Assembly (NCBI GenBank): GCA_002295925.1
Contig: DBGO01000011.1
Location: 1-57,959 of the forward strand
Source: Flavobacteriales bacterium UBA852
GTDB lineage: Bacteria; Bacteroidota; Bacteroidia; Flavobacteriales_E; Vicingaceae
Length of the DNA stretch: 57,959 nucleotides
Reading direction: 5' to 3'
Shown here: in pieces, positions 25,904 to 34,331 of the stretch
Position numbering within the stretch: position 1 is the first letter of the stretch
Layout of the letters: each line of letters starts with the position of its first letter
Made by a program: the position numbers and the translations under genes
The notes under the pieces: generated by a model
Told to the model about the DNA's origin: nothing
What the model saw: the letters and a program-made list of their open reading frames with translations, nothing else
Databases searched by the model: none

Positions 25904-26944
25904 TTAACGGTAAATTTTTCTTTTATTCAATTCTGCTTGATATTTTTTGGCATTTCGCAAATGCTGATTGTAGGAAGATGTAAAATTGTGGTAACCCGAA
26001 AAATCTTCTTTGGCACACATATAAAGATAGTTGTGCTCTTTTGCATTTAATACGGCATCAATGGCATTTATCTCGGGCAAATTAATTGGTCCCGGGGGTA
26101 ATCCGGTATATTTATACGTATTGTATTTCGAATCTATTTTTTTATCGGAATCCAACACACGCTGCACATCGTAAGCTTTGTTGGCAAATTTTAATGTGGC
26201 ATCGCATTGCAATTGCATATTGCGTTTTAAACGGTTCAGATACAAACCTGCCACAACCGGTTGTTCATCGGTTTTTACGTTCTGCTCTGCTTGAACAATA
26301 GAAGCCAAAATGGTTACTTCCGATTGTGATAATCCTAATTTTCTTGCTTTGGCTTTTCGTTCATCATTCCAAAAAGCTTTATACTCTTTTGCCATTCTCT
26401 CTACAAATTCTTGAGCAGAAGTATTCCAATACATTTCGTAGGTATTGGGAATAAACATTGTAATGAATGTTTCTTTATTGAAACCGTATTTTCGTGCAAG
26501 ATCTTCGTCATTCAACAATTGTATTAAGCTTACCGAATCGGCTTCTATTTGCTTGGCAATTACGCCGGCAAGTTCTTCTTTAAAACGGATATTGTGAAAT
26601 GATACTTTTACAGGGGTTTGTGCTCCCGAACGCAACAGGTTGACCAACTCGTTATTGTTCATTCCCTTTTTTATGATGTATCGCCCGGGTTTAACTTTAT
26701 TGATGTAATTCTTTTTTTGTGCCACCCACTCAAACGAGGCTTCATCTTCAATAAAATGATGTTTTACCAAAATTTCTTTTACTTGCTCAAAATCGCTTCC
26801 GGTAGGAATAAATAATTCTGCTTGCGATTTACCGTTTTTTAAAACAACATTGGGTTTGTATATTTTCAGATAATATTGATATCCTACATATCCGCCAATG
26901 GCAAGCGAAAGTATCAGAAACGATATAACTATTTTTTTCAACAT
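25904..26944 (-). CDS. mltG: Endolytic murein transglycosylase MltG
   Basis: MltG cleaves nascent glycan strands and is thought to terminate peptidoglycan polymerisation. The 346-residue protein has one N-terminal transmembrane helix (about residues 5-25), a LysM-like region and the YceG catalytic domain with FIPNTYEMYW, ILASIVQAEQN and NRLKRNMQLQCDATLKF. The first of the two usually acidic positions in the ASIVExE motif is Gln218, while Glu220 is kept. The gene follows lepB by 21 bases. Whether the Gln is normal for this clade needs an alignment. Confidence 0.93.
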   Translation of the reverse strand: MLKKIVISFLILSLAIGGYVGYQYYLKIYKPNVVLKNGKSQAELFIPTGSDFEQVKEILVKHHFIEDEASFEWVAQKKNYINKVKPGRYIIKKGMNNNELVNLLRSGAQTPVKVSFHNIRFKEELAGVIAKQIEADSVSLIQLLNDEDLARKYGFNKETFITMFIPNTYEMYWNTSAQEFVERMAKEYKAFWNDERKAKARKLGLSQSEVTILASIVQAEQNVKTDEQPVVAGLYLNRLKRNMQLQCDATLKFANKAYDVQRVLDSDKKIDSKYNTYKYTGLPPGPINLPEINAIDAVLNAKEHNYLYMCAKEDFSGYHNFTSSYNQHLRNAKKYQAELNKRKIYR

Positions 26945-26965
26945 AAAAAGGTTTGATTTTCAAAG

Positions 26966-27997
26966 TTACTCAATTGCTTTAAACCATTTTCTTTTGGAAG
27001 ATTTAGGCGAATACAAAACCGTTTTCACTCTGCCAATAATATGGCTCTCGGGCACAAAACCCCAAAAGCGCGAATCTACTGAATGATGCCGGTTATCGCC
27101 CATTACAAAATAATAATTTTGTTTGAAAACATAATGATTCTGTGGTTTATCATCAACATATATCGTGTCGTTTTTTACCAAAAGGATCGCATTTTCATAT
27201 TTTTCAATTACTTTTTTATATAGTGATAAATTTTGCTTGGTCAGTAAAATAGTATCTCCTTTTGCGGGAACTGATAAAGGTCCGAAAAAATCGCGGTTCC
27301 AATTTTGATAATTATCATACAACAAATCAATTTTTTGGTATTTTTTGTCTTGAATTTTTGAGATGGAATAAATTCGTTTATCGTTGCTCAGCAATTGCAC
27401 TTGCCAAGCCGTTACCGAAATATGCCATTCGCCTTTTGGCAATGTTCTGTAAGCATAATGAATCCCTAATTCTTCAAAGTCGTTCTCATCCATATCAAAA
27501 TCGGTTACGGCAATATAATCGCTCATTTCGTTCATCAACATATTTTGTAATGTATCGTTGATAAATACTCTGCCGTTTATCAATTTTATTTCATCGCCGG
27601 GTAAAGCAACGATTCTTTTTACATAAAAACTTTTATGGTCAATAGGATGCTCTGTATCTAAAGGATAATTAAAAACCACTACATCGCCTTTTTTGGGTTG
27701 AGAAAATCCGGGCAAGCGAAAGTAAGGTAACTGCAACCAATCTAGATAGGATTTTGTTTGATTTTTGCCGGGTAAATTACCGTGTAAAAGCGGTATGGAC
27801 AGAATAGTTATAGGCATTCTTGGGCCGTAAGCCAACTTGTTGACAATGAGTACATCGCCGGGATGCAATGTGTTTTCCATAGAATTGGAAGGCACCAAAA
27901 AAATTCCGACAACAAATACTTTTAAAAACAAGATAATCAGAAAAGCATATAAAAATGCTTTGAACCAATCTTTTATATGTTGGGCAATGGTTTTCAA
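26966..27997 (-). CDS. lepB: Signal peptidase I (second copy)
   Basis: LepB cuts signal peptides from exported proteins at the periplasmic face of the inner membrane. The 343-residue protein has an N-terminal membrane anchor, the nucleophile Ser39 in VPSNSMENTLHPGD, the general-base Lys127 in YVKRIVALPGDEI, and the C-terminal box GDNRHHSVDSRFWGFVPE. A long insert between the lysine box and the final box is common in Bacteroidota. It starts 14 bases after the first signal peptidase gene and is co-oriented with it and with mltG. Confidence 0.95.
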   Translation of the reverse strand: MKTIAQHIKDWFKAFLYAFLIILFLKVFVVGIFLVPSNSMENTLHPGDVLIVNKLAYGPRMPITILSIPLLHGNLPGKNQTKSYLDWLQLPYFRLPGFSQPKKGDVVVFNYPLDTEHPIDHKSFYVKRIVALPGDEIKLINGRVFINDTLQNMLMNEMSDYIAVTDFDMDENDFEELGIHYAYRTLPKGEWHISVTAWQVQLLSNDKRIYSISKIQDKKYQKIDLLYDNYQNWNRDFFGPLSVPAKGDTILLTKQNLSLYKKVIEKYENAILLVKNDTIYVDDKPQNHYVFKQNYYFVMGDNRHHSVDSRFWGFVPESHIIGRVKTVLYSPKSSKRKWFKAIE

Positions 27998-28011
27998 TAA
28001 GCAAATTACAA

Positions 28012-29634
28012 TTATTCGTGACTGTTATCAACGCCTGAGAAAATTCTGTCCCAACGTATTTTCCCAAGTTGACTGTCGTACGAAAACCAAATAAAAATGG
28101 GTTTTCCCACTACGTGGTCTTCGGGAACAAATCCCCAATAACGTGAGTCTTGCGAGTGATGACGGTTATCTCCCATCATCCAATAATAATCCATTTTAAA
28201 TGTATATTCACTGGTTGGTTGCCCGTTAATGATAAATTTACCGTCTTTGATTTGCAGTGTATTGTGTTCGTAATGTGTAATAACACGTTTGTAAATGGAA
28301 ATATTATCATTGGTTAATTTCATTGTCATTCCTTTTTTTGGAATCACAATGGGTCCAAAATTATCGCGTGTCCAACCGTATTCATCGGTATTTGGGAAAA
28401 TGGCAAACGGATTAACGATCACTCCTTTTGGAATTATCTCTTTCTCTACACTTTTAACCGTGGGCATCTGACGCATTTTTTCGGCATTTGCAGCCGTAAG
28501 CGTTACCTCATATTGGTTTTGTCCTATTTGATAGATTCTTTCGGCGGTTAAGCCTTTTTCAATCAACATATTTTCATTCAGCGGTGTTCCGTTTGTTTCT
28601 ACAACGTAGATAAATTGGACTGTTGGGGCTTCGTAAGCGGGCTTATGATTAATGTAGAGCACAGCATCTTTTATTTCCAGTGTATCGCCGGCAATTCCCA
28701 CACATCGTTTTACATAGTTTTCTTTTTTATCTACCGGGCGCTCAATAATATGGTATTGACGTTCTACGGCTTGTTTTCCCAACCGGTTAACTTGTTTTAA
28801 ATATTCTCTTTTGTTCTTTTTCAACTGTTCATACTCGGCTTGACGACCGGCATATTGCTGTGCCAAAATTTGCATTCCGGCATCTCTAATCATTTGTTTG
28901 TAAGGGTATTCACTTTGCCGTTCAAGCGTTAAGGTGTCGCCTTCGGGAAAATTAAACACAACACAATCATTTCGTTTTACAGGACCTAAACCGGGTAATC
29001 GGTGATAAGGAAATTTAATCCACTCCAAATAAGATTTCATACTTGAAGTTCCGGGCATTGTATGATGAGCAAAGGGGAATGAAATGGGTGTATTGGGCAC
29101 GCGCGGGCCATAAGCTATTTTGCTGACAAAAAGAAAATCGCCACGCAACAAGGTTGCTTCCATTGATGAAGTGGGAATGGTAAACGCTTCGATATAAAAC
29201 ATTCGTATTAATGAAGCCGCAACTACAGCAAAGGCAATGGCATCTACCCATTCTCTGCTTTTGGGCTTTTTGTATGCTTTGTATTCTTCAAAAGGAATTG
29301 GTTTTACATTAGGGTCCATTCCTACCTTTGCCAAATAAATTGGCGCAAAAACCACAGCCAAAAAGTGTTCTTTCAATGAAAATTTGCCCAGCATTTTCAT
29401 CAACTCAACAATAATTCCCATCCACACAACAAAACCGACAAACGGGATATAGTAAAAAATAAACCACCAAATGGATTTATCTATTTTTTTAATGATTATC
29501 CAAGTGCTGTAAAAGGGTACTAATGCTTTCCAACCTTCTATGCCCAGTTTTTCGAAAATTTTATATAATCCGAAGTGAGCCGTAACAAAGTAAATGATTG
29601 ACAATATAGCAAATAACTGAACCGAAATTTCCAT
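28012..29634 (-). CDS. lepB: Signal peptidase I with N-terminal membrane extension
   Basis: This 540-residue protein combines an N-terminal four-helix-like membrane region (residues 1-105, with GIEGWKALVPFYSTW, resembling DUF5684) and a signal peptidase I domain. The nucleophile is Ser157 (FTIPTSSMEATLLRGD), the general base is Lys309 (NYVKRCVGIAGDTLE), and the final box reads GDNRHHSQDSRYWGFVPE. An insert of about 90 residues lies before the lysine box. A second, shorter signal peptidase follows 14 bases downstream. A TATATTTG element at 29654-29661 precedes the gene. The membrane extension may tether it to export machinery, which is inference. Confidence 0.94.
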   Translation of the reverse strand: MEISVQLFAILSIIYFVTAHFGLYKIFEKLGIEGWKALVPFYSTWIIIKKIDKSIWWFIFYYIPFVGFVVWMGIIVELMKMLGKFSLKEHFLAVVFAPIYLAKVGMDPNVKPIPFEEYKAYKKPKSREWVDAIAFAVVAASLIRMFYIEAFTIPTSSMEATLLRGDFLFVSKIAYGPRVPNTPISFPFAHHTMPGTSSMKSYLEWIKFPYHRLPGLGPVKRNDCVVFNFPEGDTLTLERQSEYPYKQMIRDAGMQILAQQYAGRQAEYEQLKKNKREYLKQVNRLGKQAVERQYHIIERPVDKKENYVKRCVGIAGDTLEIKDAVLYINHKPAYEAPTVQFIYVVETNGTPLNENMLIEKGLTAERIYQIGQNQYEVTLTAANAEKMRQMPTVKSVEKEIIPKGVIVNPFAIFPNTDEYGWTRDNFGPIVIPKKGMTMKLTNDNISIYKRVITHYEHNTLQIKDGKFIINGQPTSEYTFKMDYYWMMGDNRHHSQDSRYWGFVPEDHVVGKPIFIWFSYDSQLGKIRWDRIFSGVDNSHE

Positions 29635-29653
29635 AAAAAAGTGTGTTAAAACG

Positions 29654-29661
29654 CAAATATA
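29654..29661 (-). promoter_or_regulatory. -7 element of the lepB-lepB-mltG-pgm run
   Basis: The minus strand reads TATATTTG and ends 19 bases before the ATG at 29634. No clear -33 TTTG is seen at the right distance. Confidence 0.5.
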
Positions 29662-29751
29662 ACGGAATATTCAAGCATTATTGTTTTAACAAGATAAAAA
29701 TATTGTCAATTAAAGTTAAAATTTGAGCGTAAGTGTTGAAAGAAATTTACT

Positions 29752-30264
29752 TTAAAACATCTTTTGATAAAACAACACATCATCGAAGTCTTTACCGTTG
29801 AAATACCAATCTTTTTGTATTCCAGTATTGATGTAGTTTAAACTTTCAAACAATGCTCTGCTTTTATTGTTTTTTTCGTGAATCAGGCAGAACAGTTGGT
29901 GCAATTTCAAGGTGTTATTGGCGTATTTTTCAATAAGATGCAACGCCTTACTTGCATAACCGTTTTTTTGAAAATCGGGACTGATGATTATTCCCACCCC
30001 GGCACGACGATGCAACGGGTCGTAATTATATAAATCGACACATCCCACCGGACAATCTTTTGTAGTTAAATGAATTATCCAACGGTATTGCTTGGTAGAG
30101 TGAATATCGTTTTGTTGCAAAATAAATGTTTTGAGCAATTGCTTTGAAAAAGGCAATAACGTTTCGCTTACTTCCCAATTGTCGGTATTATTTTCCAATT
30201 GATACAAAAAATCCACATCCGACGGTTCGGGTGCGCGCAATAGTATTTCATTATCCTGCAACAC
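29752..30264 (-). CDS. GNAT-family N-acetyltransferase
   Basis: The 170-residue protein has the GNAT fold: NEILLRAPEPSDVDFLYQLEN at the start, the acetyl-CoA segment IISPDFQKNGYASKALHLIEKY (motif A, with Q-x-x-G-Y-A) and KSRALFESLNYINTG near the end. It resembles spermidine- or ribosomal-protein-type acetyltransferases, but the substrate is unknown. Its start overlaps the end of the preceding unknown gene by 14 bases, so both probably belong to the dapF transcript. Confidence 0.88.
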   Translation of the reverse strand: MLQDNEILLRAPEPSDVDFLYQLENNTDNWEVSETLLPFSKQLLKTFILQQNDIHSTKQYRWIIHLTTKDCPVGCVDLYNYDPLHRRAGVGIIISPDFQKNGYASKALHLIEKYANNTLKLHQLFCLIHEKNNKSRALFESLNYINTGIQKDWYFNGKDFDDVLFYQKMF

Positions 30265-30775
30265 GTTGCGTCTTTTTAATTTTATTTATTTGATTGATAA
30301 TATCTTGATGGGTGTATTCTTTTAATTGAAATGTCGAGTGCTTTGTGTTTGTATTCAAATTGAAGGCATAAACCTGTTCAACCAAGTCGTTTTTGTATAA
30401 TAACGGTATTAAATGATAGACAAATTGAACGGTTTTAAAATCTTCATTCAAAACTGTATTGAAATAATCTTTTACCGGTGCAAAACAAGAAACCTTATCT
30501 GTAACACTTTGATATTTTGCAAAAAAAGGAGATAAAAATTCACTATTTTCGTTCAAATTTAATTTTAAAGCCAAAAAAGCGTTTGTTGCAGAAAATAATC
30601 GCTCATCATTTAATTGCGCGGCTACATTTTTTCCTTTAACATTCAAATCAAAAAATTGATTATTGGCAATAAGACCAATATGCGGTGGAATGCGTTCGGG
30701 TTTAAAAAGCATCAAATAGAATCCTTGCTTAAACAATTTTTGATGTGCCGGTTGTATGTTTATCAGCGTTGTCAT
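30251..30775 (-). CDS. Conserved-looking protein of unknown function
   Basis: I do not recognise this 174-residue protein. It has no signal peptide or membrane helix and appears cytoplasmic, with mixed alpha/beta character (for example GFYLMLFKPERIPPHIGLIA, then FFDLNVKGKNV). It ends in a basic stretch (NQINKIKKTQRVAG). Its ATG directly follows the dapF stop, and it overlaps the GNAT gene by 14 bases. This tight packing argues that it is a real, co-translated gene linked to dapF. Confidence 0.72.
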   Translation of the reverse strand: MTTLINIQPAHQKLFKQGFYLMLFKPERIPPHIGLIANNQFFDLNVKGKNVAAQLNDERLFSATNAFLALKLNLNENSEFLSPFFAKYQSVTDKVSCFAPVKDYFNTVLNEDFKTVQFVYHLIPLLYKNDLVEQVYAFNLNTNTKHSTFQLKEYTHQDIINQINKIKKTQRVAG

Positions 30776-31558
30776 TTATAGTTCAATTTCTCCCGAAAAA
30801 ACATAAGTTGCGGGTCCTACAAGCCAAATATTGGTAAAAGTATCGCCTTTTCGTTCAAAAGTTACCGAAAGCTCTCCCCCTTTGGTTGATACTTTTATTT
30901 TCCCTGTGGGGGTATTATTTTTAATTGCATAGCTGAGTGCCGCCGCAGTTACTCCTGTTCCACACGACAAGGTTTCGTTTTCCACACCTCTTTCGTACGT
31001 ACGAACAAATATATGTTCCGGTTGTTGTTCCTCCACAAAATTCACATTAACACCATCTGCCTTATATTTTTCCGAATAGCGTATTTTACGCCCCTCATCA
31101 TAAACATCAACCCGGCGGATATCTTCCACATATGTAATATAATGCGGCGAACCGGTATGGATATAATAATCGTTTTGAATTAAACGACTTTCGTGCACGT
31201 CTTTCATTTGCAATGAAACATTGTTTTGCTCATCAATTACTGCGGTATGTTCGCCATCCGTACTTAAAAATGTGGTTTCGTTTTGTTTTACATAACCCAA
31301 TTTCTTGGCAAATGCCACCGCACAACGACTACCGTTTCCGCAAAAACTTTGCGAACCGTCGGGATTGAAAAAGACCATCTCAAAATCATATGTAATATGC
31401 GGACGGATAAGAATAACACCATCAGCTCCAACACCAAATTTACGTTGTGCAATTTTTGGCACCCAAGCTACATTTTGTATATCAAGCAATTTATCAGCAT
31501 CGTCTATCATTACAAAATCATTGCCTGTACCGTGATATTTTTCAAAAGCTATTTTCAT
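30776..31558 (-). CDS. dapF: Diaminopimelate epimerase
   Basis: DapF converts LL- to meso-diaminopimelate for lysine and peptidoglycan synthesis. The 260-residue protein has the two catalytic cysteines Cys73 (FCGNGSRC) and Cys199 (ETLSCGTGV), plus KYHGTGNDFVMIDD at the N-terminus. A TACCTTTG element at 31566-31573 on the minus strand lies seven bases before the ATG, which suggests a very short or absent 5' leader. The unknown gene and the GNAT gene follow without gaps. Confidence 0.97.
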   Translation of the reverse strand: MKIAFEKYHGTGNDFVMIDDADKLLDIQNVAWVPKIAQRKFGVGADGVILIRPHITYDFEMVFFNPDGSQSFCGNGSRCAVAFAKKLGYVKQNETTFLSTDGEHTAVIDEQNNVSLQMKDVHESRLIQNDYYIHTGSPHYITYVEDIRRVDVYDEGRKIRYSEKYKADGVNVNFVEEQQPEHIFVRTYERGVENETLSCGTGVTAAALSYAIKNNTPTGKIKVSTKGGELSVTFERKGDTFTNIWLVGPATYVFSGEIEL

Positions 31559-31565
31559 ACCTCAA

Positions 31566-31573
31566 CAAAGGTA
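31566..31573 (-). promoter_or_regulatory. dapF -7 element, leaderless arrangement
   Basis: The minus strand reads TACCTTTG and ends seven bases before the dapF ATG, so transcription would start almost at the start codon. Confidence 0.5.
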
Positions 31574-31641
31574 AGCCAAAACCTTAACATTTTTTAACCC
31601 GTTTTGAAAAACATTTAACATTACACAATCGTTTGCAAAAT

Positions 31642-31649
31642 TAAATTTG
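31642..31649 (+). promoter_or_regulatory. -7 element of the HtrA protease gene
   Basis: TAAATTTG matches TAnnTTTG and ends 19 bases before the ATG at 31669. A -33 element is not clear. Confidence 0.5.
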
Positions 31650-31668
31650 TATAAAAAAACAAATAACC

Positions 31669-33141
31669 ATGAAAACCAAGCAATTTATAACTATTATCAG
31701 CGTTTCCATACTGTCAAGCATACTTACTCTTTTTGCTTTTAATTATTTTACAAGTAAAAATATTAAACCGGAAAAAATAATAACCGTCAAAGACGATATT
31801 CCGGTAAAGCAAGTCAATTTTTCTACCGAACAGAATGCAAAACTGTTAAACATAAACTTTACCGAAGCTGCCGAAAAATCATTGAACGCAGTAGTGCACA
31901 TCAAAACCGAAATAGTTGAACAAAACCCTTATTACCTTGACCCGTTTTATTCGTTTTTTTACGGCGGAAGAGTTCCTCAACGCGTATTTCAATCTTCCGG
32001 CTCGGGTGTAATCATCTCACCCAACGGATTTATCGTTACCAATAACCATGTAATAAAAAATGCCAATAAAATTGAGGTAACGCTCAACAACAAACAAACC
32101 TACAATGCAGAGTTGATAGGTACAGACCCCACTACCGATTTGGCTGTTTTAAAAATAAATGCTTCCGGTTTGCCTGTATTGCCTTACGGAAATTCCGATG
32201 AAAGTAAAGTGGGTGAATGGGTATTGGCGGTTGGTAATCCGTTTAATCTTACCTCAACCGTAACTGCCGGAATAATCAGCGCCAAAGGAAGAAGTATTAA
32301 TATTTTACCTCACGACCCTTCTACCGGAATTGCTCCAATAGAGTCGTTTATACAAACCGATGCGGCTGTAAATCCCGGAAACAGTGGCGGAGCTTTGGTA
32401 AATCTAAATGGTGAATTAATAGGTATTAACTCGGCGATAAAATCCAATACCGGATCGTACACCGGGTATTCTTTTGCCATTCCGTCAAATATTGTAAAAA
32501 AAGTGGTGAGTGATTTAATAGAATTTGGCGAAGTGCAACGGGCATTTTTAGGCGTAAGCATCAACGATATTTCTGATGAAGTGGCGCAAAAGCTGAATTT
32601 ACCAACACTAAAAGGTGTGTTTGTTGCCGGTGTAAACAATAACGGTGCAGCCGCCGAAGCCGGAATTGAACCGGGCGATATTATTACCAAAGTAGGTAAT
32701 GTAGAAGTAAATAAAACGTCGGAATTATTGGAACATATCGGGCAATTTCGTCCGGGTGATAAAGTGAATTTAACTGTGATTAGAGACGGTAACGAAAAAA
32801 TTATTCCCGTAATTCTTAAAAATTACAAAGGTTCGACCGAATTGGTGGACAAAAAAGAAATTGCACAATGGAATGCATTGGGTGCCGAGTTTGCCGAAAT
32901 AACGGAAAAAGAAAAAAATACTTTGGGTATTGAAAACGGTATTAAAATAAAACGATTAAAAAGCGGAAAATTAGCTTATGCAGGCATTCAACCCGGATTT
33001 ATCATCACTAAAATCAATAACGAACCTGTTGATGATTTGAATGATTTAATGAACAAAATAAATAAAGCACGAGGCGGTATTTTAATTGAAGGCATTTATC
33101 CTAACGGAAAAAGAGCTTACTACGGTGTTGGGTTGAAATAA
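31669..33141 (+). CDS. DegP/HtrA-type periplasmic serine protease
   Basis: This 490-residue protein is a periplasmic quality-control protease. It has an N-terminal signal anchor (about residues 7-27), a trypsin-like domain with the triad His127 (VTNNHVI), Asp157 (TTDLAVL) and Ser239 (NPGNSGGAL), and two PDZ domains (about 280-375 and 395-490). The region FYSFFYGGRVPQRVFQSSGSG before the His box is the LA loop, of moderate length. It stands alone between dapF and the convergent DUF2452 gene, with only ten bases to the latter. Assignment to DegP rather than DegQ or DegS cannot be made from this alone. Confidence 0.95.
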   Translation: MKTKQFITIISVSILSSILTLFAFNYFTSKNIKPEKIITVKDDIPVKQVNFSTEQNAKLLNINFTEAAEKSLNAVVHIKTEIVEQNPYYLDPFYSFFYGGRVPQRVFQSSGSGVIISPNGFIVTNNHVIKNANKIEVTLNNKQTYNAELIGTDPTTDLAVLKINASGLPVLPYGNSDESKVGEWVLAVGNPFNLTSTVTAGIISAKGRSINILPHDPSTGIAPIESFIQTDAAVNPGNSGGALVNLNGELIGINSAIKSNTGSYTGYSFAIPSNIVKKVVSDLIEFGEVQRAFLGVSINDISDEVAQKLNLPTLKGVFVAGVNNNGAAAEAGIEPGDIITKVGNVEVNKTSELLEHIGQFRPGDKVNLTVIRDGNEKIIPVILKNYKGSTELVDKKEIAQWNALGAEFAEITEKEKNTLGIENGIKIKRLKSGKLAYAGIQPGFIITKINNEPVDDLNDLMNKINKARGGILIEGIYPNGKRAYYGVGLK

Positions 33142-33151
33142 GGCAATTTTA

Positions 33152-33586
33152 TCAATCCAACACTTCCCAAGTATGGTCGGCAAGCAGTTTTACTTTTGCC
33201 TCAAATGCTTCAAACGGAATGGTTTTACCCCAATTTTCGGGCGCTACCATTGATAATACTTGTTTACCGTTTTTACGACGGTAAAGATAGTATGTATGCC
33301 CGATAACGGGCTGAAAATTCATCTCGGCATTGTATATTTTTTCGGAAACCAATACTCTTTGCTCCAACTTTTTGGCTTGTTGTGCCAACAGTTGCATTTG
33401 CTCGTAAATCTGTTGCATCTGACTGTTGGTTTGTTCAACCATTGCAGCCATTGCCCTGCCTTTTATTCGCCCTTTATCTTCGGGTTTAATGATAGCACTA
33501 CCTACATGATGTGCATAAGGCAATGTTGAAGGTGTTTCGGTTATTTTATCCTTATCTATGGGATTTGTAAATTCTTTTTCCGACAT
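33152..33586 (-). CDS. DUF2452 domain protein
   Basis: This 144-residue protein matches the Bacteroidota family DUF2452, seen from LPYAHHVGSAIIKPEDKGRIKGRAM, a central coiled coil (SQMQQIYEQMQLLAQQAKKL) and HTYYLYRRKNGKQVLSMVAPENWG. It is predicted to be cytoplasmic and its function is unknown. It starts 19 bases after recO and is probably the third gene of a porZ-recO-DUF2452 transcript. Confidence 0.85.
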   Translation of the reverse strand: MSEKEFTNPIDKDKITETPSTLPYAHHVGSAIIKPEDKGRIKGRAMAAMVEQTNSQMQQIYEQMQLLAQQAKKLEQRVLVSEKIYNAEMNFQPVIGHTYYLYRRKNGKQVLSMVAPENWGKTIPFEAFEAKVKLLADHTWEVLD

Positions 33587-33605
33587 AATTCAAAATTACG
33601 AAATA

Positions 33606-34331
33606 TCAGGCAAAAACTGTTTCCAATACTTCTACGGATTTCAATGTGCGCATTCCCTCCAACTGAAAACGATAAAATTGCAATAAATTAAGCAGAAAAT
33701 TATTGCGGTCAATTCGGTTGGTCAACACATCGGCATTTTCATTGTAATTCAGAGTATTTAACCGTTCCATAATGTAGAGTTGGCGAGGTGAAAAATAATT
33801 AGGGTGCGGCGGCTCTTCAATCAACCATTCATTTACACTGTAATCGTAATGCTTATTGACGGCTAACCTATCTTCTAACGGGTAAATTCCCAAAAAGGAC
33901 ATTAGCTTAACGGTAAATGCCAAGTGAAAATTGGCTACACTATCTTCCAGGCTGTTCAAATAATGCAATGAATGCCAAATAAAATCAAAAAGTTCTTCGT
34001 CGGCTTGTTCTTCTTTTATACACTCGTTGAGTAAATCAGCAATATAAATACTGATGGTTTGTTTGGATAAATCGGTCAGTAAAGACAGTAACGGTTGATG
34101 TACTTTAAAATCTTTGCAATAGCGCAATTGTTGTTTTTCGTTCAATTTAAAATCTAATTCAAGCGGTTGCAAAGGTGTGAGTGTTTTTTTATTCTTTTTC
34201 TTTGACGGTTTTCGTGCTCCTTTGAAAATAAACGACTGAATACCATTGGTTTTGGTATATGTTTTGGAAATGATATCGTAGTCGCCAAACTTGATGTTTT
34301 TTAATATTATTGCCTTGGTTTTTATAATCAT
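33606..34331 (-). CDS. recO: DNA repair protein RecO
   Basis: RecO helps load RecA on SSB-coated single-stranded DNA with RecR. The 241-residue protein has the N-terminal OB-fold (KTKAIILKNIKFGDYDIISKTYTKTNG) and the helical C-terminal domain with YIADLLNECIKEEQADEELFDF. The zinc-binding cysteines found in some RecO proteins are not seen, which is common in this phylum. Its ATG overlaps the stop of the porZ-like gene (ATGA). Confidence 0.93.
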   Translation of the reverse strand: MIIKTKAIILKNIKFGDYDIISKTYTKTNGIQSFIFKGARKPSKKKNKKTLTPLQPLELDFKLNEKQQLRYCKDFKVHQPLLSLLTDLSKQTISIYIADLLNECIKEEQADEELFDFIWHSLHYLNSLEDSVANFHLAFTVKLMSFLGIYPLEDRLAVNKHYDYSVNEWLIEEPPHPNYFSPRQLYIMERLNTLNYNENADVLTNRIDRNNFLLNLLQFYRFQLEGMRTLKSVEVLETVFA

